Source of the DNA: Candidatus Woykebacteria bacterium GWB1_45_5
GTDB taxonomy: Bacteria; Patescibacteriota; Microgenomatia; Woykebacterales; RBG-16-39-9b
Length of the DNA stretch: 16,885 nt
NCBI GenBank assembly: GCA_001816645.1
Contig: MHCO01000007.1
Span: 42,442 to 59,326 of the forward strand
Direction: 5' to 3'
Part shown: in pieces, positions 13,171 through 16,885 of the stretch
Layout of the letters: the number at the start of each line of letters is the position of its first letter
Position numbering within the stretch: the first letter of the stretch is position 1
The notes under the pieces: model-generated
Databases searched by the model: none
Seen by the model: only the letters and a program-made list of their open reading frames with translations
Told to the model about the DNA's origin: nothing
Position numbers and translations under genes: made by a program

Positions 13171-14088
13171 ATGCAAGATAGAGGGCAGTTTTTAAAAAGA
13201 TTTTTTACTTATTTGGGCGAACGGTTTTCTCTACAACAGTTTATCCCGCTCTCCCTAATATTTGGTATCCACGCAAGTTTGTTTGCCCAATTCTTTTTAC
13301 ATAATAACTATAAATTATCAATTGCCATTCTAAGTTCGCTAGCGTTGTTTCTTTTCTTGTTTAGATTAAGATTATTTGATGAATTTAAAGACTACGAGCA
13401 TGATAGAAGGCACTACACCACCAGACCTGTCCCAAGGGGTCTGATTTCTCTTTCAGAATTAAGAATTCTTACCTTTACAGTATTAACATTTGAGGTGATT
13501 TTGAGTTTATACCTGGGAATTGTACCGTTTGTGTTTTTTGTTATTGCCTCTTTGTACTCACTTTTGCTTTTTAAGGAATTTTTTATAAGAGATTGGTTAA
13601 GAGAACATTTTACTGTTTATATTGCAGTGCATGAGGTTTTGACCATCCCGTTATTTTATTACCTGTACTCTATCAATATAAAAAACTTTAACTTTCTTTC
13701 AAATAACATTTTCCTGGCTCACTCGATCCTTCTAATGACCTCATTTTTTAGCTTGGAAGTTGCAAGGAAAATTAGACCAAAGGAATTGGAGATTCCGTCT
13801 AAAGATACCTACACAGCTCAGTATGGCATCTCGGGAACTAGTAAATTATTGCTTGGCTTAGCGATTATAAGTTTTATCTTGTCAATTTTTATACTTCTGA
13901 CAATAAATAACCTGACCTTTATCTTGTTAATTCCAGTATTAGTCGGTCTTTTATTTTTGGCAGTAGCAATTAATAAGTTTCAGAAAGGCCCAGATATCAA
14001 TACTTCCAAAAAGGTATTACTCTGGACTATTATTTACACAGTTTTACTAAATATCGGTCTGATAAGTTCCTTATGGGTCGCGAAATAA
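13171..14088 (+). CDS. UbiA-superfamily membrane prenyltransferase
   Basis: 305 residues from ATG 13171; a GTG at 13123 would run through the GNAT start and is rejected. About eight or nine membrane helices are visible. The first Asp-rich motif is D70xxxD74xxxD78 (FDEFKDYEHD) followed by RPVPRG, as in UbiA enzymes where it binds Mg-diphosphate of the prenyl donor. The second motif is of the variant EVARKIRPKELE...DTYTAQYG (E196 to D212) rather than a plain DxxxD. The family transfers a polyprenyl chain to an aromatic ring or sugar phosphate, or makes lipid ethers. The acceptor is not shown. It is first of a tight plus-strand run and overlaps the next gene by 16 nt, so it probably works with the swivel protein and the phosphatidyltransferase downstream. 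Confidence 0.88.
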   Translation: MQDRGQFLKRFFTYLGERFSLQQFIPLSLIFGIHASLFAQFFLHNNYKLSIAILSSLALFLFLFRLRLFDEFKDYEHDRRHYTTRPVPRGLISLSELRILTFTVLTFEVILSLYLGIVPFVFFVIASLYSLLLFKEFFIRDWLREHFTVYIAVHEVLTIPLFYYLYSINIKNFNFLSNNIFLAHSILLMTSFFSLEVARKIRPKELEIPSKDTYTAQYGISGTSKLLLGLAIISFILSIFILLTINNLTFILLIPVLVGLLFLAVAINKFQKGPDINTSKKVLLWTIIYTVLLNIGLISSLWVAK

Positions 14089-15806
14089 AATACATTTTTG
14101 ACAACTCCAACCTTAATGAAAGCTACTCTGGAGTAACCACGCCTTTAACTTACAGCTTTGCTAAGCGGGCTTACGAGCGGGTTTACATAAACTTTTGCAA
14201 GCTCCTTGGTGTCAGCAACAAAGATATGAAGCTAAATTCTGATCTCTTCCCAAACATGCTGGAATATCTGGGCGGCCGAATGTATTACAACCTTATAAAT
14301 TGGTATCGTCTTGTAGCACTGTTGCCGGGATACAAATTTAACAGGAAGTTTTTAGAACAAATGATGGGTGTGGACAGAGAACATTTTTATCAACCAGCCA
14401 GAAAAAGCAATCCAATAGAAAAATCGGTTGATTTCTTAAACTTTATGTATAGGATCTTCAAGGTGGCGTCTTCCTTCCTTTTAATGAAGCTTCTAGTTAG
14501 GAGATTTAACAAAGATTTTGACGAAAAATTCTCCTATTTAAATAGGGTTAATTTTACAAGCAAAAAAGATAAAGAATTAGTTAAGTTTTACGAGAACTTT
14601 GAGAATAAACTAACTAAAGATTTTAGTATCCCGATAGTAAACGATTTCGCCGTAATGGTCAGTGTTGGTGTACTAAAGACTTTAGCTAGTAAATGGCTCG
14701 ACGACAAAGCCGGCTCAGAAGCAAGTTATCTGATATCAGGGGGTATCGGATTAAAAAGTTCTGAGCCTGGAAAAGCGATTCAAGAAATAGTAAGGGCCAT
14801 AAATACCAATCCTAAACCAAAAAGACTATTTAGCTCAGAAACCCCTGAAAAGATTTTATCAACACTCACCTCTGATAATTCTTTTTCCGAAATAAAAAGA
14901 AAGGTTTATCATTATATCGAAAATTATGGATCAAGAATGCCAGGAGAGCTAAAGCTTGAATCTATAAGTTTTCAAGACAACCCGTTGGTTTTGATCAAAA
15001 TCCTCAAGAACAGCCTCAACAATAAAGTACAAGTTACAAAAAAATTCCCCAAAGTAGCAGTAGAAAAAGAGTTTAACAAACTTTCATGGATCAAAAAAAG
15101 AGTATTTAATATTGCACTTAAATGGGCACAATCCTCTATTGCGATGAGGGAAGAGACCCGATTTAAGAGAACACTTATCTTTGGCCTGGCTAGAAGAGTA
15201 TTTAAGGAATTTGGAGAACGCTTAAGAAGTCAAGACAGATTAGGAAATGCAGACGAGGTATTTTACTTAACAGTAGATGAGATATTTGGATATTTTAGAA
15301 ACAAGGGAGAACAAGAGTTTTCTTTTAGCAAAGTTGTGCAAACAAGAAAAAGATTGAATGAAGTTTGGAAAAATATTGATTTACCAAGAAGGATCACTAC
15401 TGATCTGACGCCTGAAGAGTACGATAAAGACTTACTGGCGGCAGGGGATGAAGGATTAAGATTAAAGTCAAACAAGGTAAAAGTGTTGGGACAACTTGCC
15501 TCACTTGGAAATTTTGGGTCGGTGGTAATAGCGGAGTCTTTAGTAGTTGTAGATTTTGATCCAAATAAAGATTACACCGACAAAATTCTTGTGACTAAGC
15601 AAACAGACCCAGGGTGGACAATTATCTTTCCTTCCTTGAGGGGTTTGGTGGTTGAAAGAGGCGGGGCTCTTTCCCATGCAGCAATCGTAGCAAGGGAATT
15701 TGGTATCCCCTGCATTATTAACGCCACTGGTGCTACTAAACTTATCCCAAATGAAACTGAGATAAAAATGAACCTTAAACAAGGTGCAGTTACCTTAAAT
15801 GGATAA
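14073..15806 (+). CDS. PEP-utilizing/phosphohistidine-swivel protein lacking the ATP-grasp domain
   Basis: 577 residues. It opens with NLNESYSGVTTPLTYSFAKR and GGRMYYNLINWYRLVALLPGY, the start of the middle, substrate-side domain of rifampin phosphotransferase/PigC-like members of the PEP synthase superfamily. A long helical region follows (about 100-430). The last 80 residues are the mobile swivel domain: LVVERGGALSHAAIVAREFGIPCII with the phosphate-carrying H535, then GAVTLNG at the end. The N-terminal ATP-grasp (PEP/pyruvate-binding) domain that would phosphorylate the His is missing, and there is no C-terminal PEP barrel, so a separate ATP-grasp subunit should exist elsewhere, or the protein has another use. 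It overlaps the UbiA gene by 16 nt and the next by 8 nt. Expected role: phosphorylation or ATP-driven ligation of a hydrophobic compound of this pathway. Confidence 0.85.
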   Translation: MGREIKYIFDNSNLNESYSGVTTPLTYSFAKRAYERVYINFCKLLGVSNKDMKLNSDLFPNMLEYLGGRMYYNLINWYRLVALLPGYKFNRKFLEQMMGVDREHFYQPARKSNPIEKSVDFLNFMYRIFKVASSFLLMKLLVRRFNKDFDEKFSYLNRVNFTSKKDKELVKFYENFENKLTKDFSIPIVNDFAVMVSVGVLKTLASKWLDDKAGSEASYLISGGIGLKSSEPGKAIQEIVRAINTNPKPKRLFSSETPEKILSTLTSDNSFSEIKRKVYHYIENYGSRMPGELKLESISFQDNPLVLIKILKNSLNNKVQVTKKFPKVAVEKEFNKLSWIKKRVFNIALKWAQSSIAMREETRFKRTLIFGLARRVFKEFGERLRSQDRLGNADEVFYLTVDEIFGYFRNKGEQEFSFSKVVQTRKRLNEVWKNIDLPRRITTDLTPEEYDKDLLAAGDEGLRLKSNKVKVLGQLASLGNFGSVVIAESLVVVDFDPNKDYTDKILVTKQTDPGWTIIFPSLRGLVVERGGALSHAAIVAREFGIPCIINATGATKLIPNETEIKMNLKQGAVTLNG

Positions 15807-16404
15807 AATAAAACCGCTCACAATTTCGAACATCGCATCTTTTGGAGCTCTTTTACTAAGCTGGGTTTCAATTCTATTTTTACTGGACGATAAATTTTAT
15901 CTATCGTTAGGAACCATGCTGCTTGCTTTTATTGCGGACACCCTTGATGGGTGGTTAGCAAGAAAATTAAAACAAGAATCAGATTTCGGAAGGCAACTTG
16001 ATGGTTTTGTAGATATCTTTATTTATCTCCTTTATCCAAGTTTAGTTTATTATTTACATTTCAAATTTCAGGACTTAATCTCGGTTGTAATCCTTTACAT
16101 CTTTATCGGGGCAGGTGTATTTAGGTTGGTCAGATTCAATATTGTAGGATACATTGAGAAAAAATTTACAAAGAGTTACCCTGGCCTACCTGTGTTTTTT
16201 AGCTATCTCACCCTTTTATTAATTTTCTTAGGTTCTTCGGTATTAAAAGAATCTATCTTCCAGGTATTTGCTTTAGCTCTGATTTTACTTCAGAGTGTCC
16301 TGATGGTCTGCAATTTTTTAGTCCCGAAACCGAAAAACAGCTGGCCCCTGGTAGTTATATTGATAATGACGTCAATCTACTTGTTTTATTTAGCACTAAC
16401 CTAA
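15799..16404 (+). CDS. CDP-alcohol phosphatidyltransferase, phosphatidylserine synthase-like
   Basis: 201 residues, about six membrane helices. The CDP-alcohol phosphotransferase signature is complete: D47xxD50G51xxA54R55(x8)G64xxxD68xxxD72, the two-metal site that moves a phosphatidyl group from CDP-diacylglycerol to an alcohol. After it FRLVRFN and YPGLPVFFSYL match the RxxRFN...GLP pattern of the PssA branch (serine as acceptor) better than the PgsA branch. Length is that of short PssA proteins. It may alternatively use another alcohol such as an inositol phosphate; the signature alone does not tell. ATG 15799 overlaps the stop of the swivel gene by 8 nt (ATGGATAA) and the next start is one base after its stop, so it sits in the middle of an operon whose other products look lipid-related. 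Confidence 0.88.
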   Translation: MDKIKPLTISNIASFGALLLSWVSILFLLDDKFYLSLGTMLLAFIADTLDGWLARKLKQESDFGRQLDGFVDIFIYLLYPSLVYYLHFKFQDLISVVILYIFIGAGVFRLVRFNIVGYIEKKFTKSYPGLPVFFSYLTLLLIFLGSSVLKESIFQVFALALILLQSVLMVCNFLVPKPKNSWPLVVILIMTSIYLFYLALT

Positions 16405-16405
16405 C

Positions 16406-16885
16406 ATGAGGGTAAGGATTATAAACGCGAAAGATACACCTGTAGACCCGGGGTTTGTACAAAAAATGTCTGAGATAACACTCCAAGACAAAGGCCTAGC
16501 TTACCGATCACCAAACCTAATAAAAAATTCTATCCAAGCAGGCTTTTTCCTGGTAGCTTTGGGTGAATCAAATAAAATCCTTGGTTGGATAGAAAAATAT
16601 AAAATCTGGGAGGACTGGTGGGGCTTATCAACTTTGTATGTATTCCCAGAATATCGAAATCTGGGTATTGGAAGGGGACTTCTTATACCTGCCGGAGTCA
16701 AAGATTTAAAGAATAAAAACATCTTTGCAGCCACAACCAATTCAGAAGTTCAGTCGGTCCTAGAGGGGCTTAATTTTAAGAAAGTCGTCTTGTCTCAACT
16801 ACCTTTGATGGTTAGAATCAACCTTCTTTTAACAAGATATTTAAACATTAAAAGTCTTTTGAAATTACTGGAAGTTAGAAGTAGG
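16406..16885 (+). CDS. GNAT-family acetyltransferase (partial, runs off the window)
   Basis: 160 codons are open to the last base without a stop. The protein begins MRVRIINAKDTPVDPGFVQKM and shows a GNAT core: FFLVALGESNKILGWIEKY (strands 2-3), GLSTLYVFPEYRNLGIGRGLL (strand 4 and the acetyl-CoA loop R/N-LGIGRG), and IFAATTNSEVQSVLEGLNFKKV (strand 5 and helix 4). A hydrophobic, basic stretch follows (LMVRINLLLTRYLNIKSLLKLL). It starts one base after the stop of the phosphatidyltransferase gene, so it is a fourth member of that operon; an acyl-CoA N-acyltransferase would fit tailoring of an amino group, for example on a lipid head group. No SD is visible and translation is probably coupled. The C-terminus is unknown. 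Confidence 0.85.
   Translation, partial: MRVRIINAKDTPVDPGFVQKMSEITLQDKGLAYRSPNLIKNSIQAGFFLVALGESNKILGWIEKYKIWEDWWGLSTLYVFPEYRNLGIGRGLLIPAGVKDLKNKNIFAATTNSEVQSVLEGLNFKKVVLSQLPLMVRINLLLTRYLNIKSLLKLLEVRSR

Overview
The window looks like a chromosomal segment of a Patescibacteria (Candidate Phyla Radiation) bacterium, perhaps of the Microgenomates side. This is inferred from style, not from a marker gene: small, tightly packed genes, many short membrane proteins of unknown function, a GIY-YIG gene nested against a tRNA, a giant alpha-2-macroglobulin, and a C-terminal 'G-W' helical motif on a small membrane protein. Genes end in TGA as well as TAA/TAG (for example the macroglobulin and the gene ending at 12561), so the standard bacterial code fits and a TGA-reassigned code does not.

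Layout. 2-163 is the 3' end of a phosphoenolpyruvate synthase gene. A palindrome-rich spacer follows, then a CYTH triphosphatase (383-850). Two minus-strand genes (895-1410 and 1481-1969) encode single-pass membrane proteins, one with a pseudopilin-like outer domain. A divergent promoter region (1970-2221) drives them and, on the plus strand, a 1742-residue membrane-anchored alpha-2-macroglobulin (2222-7450) that overlaps by 4 nt a membrane-tethered Memo-family protein (7447-8370).

The macroglobulin is the most striking gene. A complete mini Hint (hedgehog/intein) domain, residues 848-976, sits exactly where the protease bait region of the family lies, and the thioester motif GCVEQ is intact. 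The residue after the terminal His-Asn is Asp, so self-cleavage is at least as likely as splicing.

8415-8823 holds a tRNA-Lys(TTT) locus in which a GIY-YIG nuclease gene lies between a 24-nt duplicate of the tRNA 5' end (itself interrupted by a 17-nt palindrome flanked by a TCAA repeat) and the intact tRNA; the nuclease stop codon lies inside the tRNA.

8914-16885 is mostly membrane and lipid-flavoured: a small membrane protein, an SRPBCC protein with an adjacent radical SAM/SPASM-like enzyme, an internally duplicated polytopic membrane protein with a small partner, an inverted GNAT gene, and then a tightly overlapping run of UbiA-type prenyltransferase, a phosphohistidine-swivel protein without an ATP-grasp domain, a CDP-alcohol phosphatidyltransferase of the phosphatidylserine synthase type, and a second GNAT gene cut by the window edge. 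The overlaps suggest these last four act in one pathway, plausibly modification of a polyprenyl or phospholipid; the product cannot be read from the sequence.
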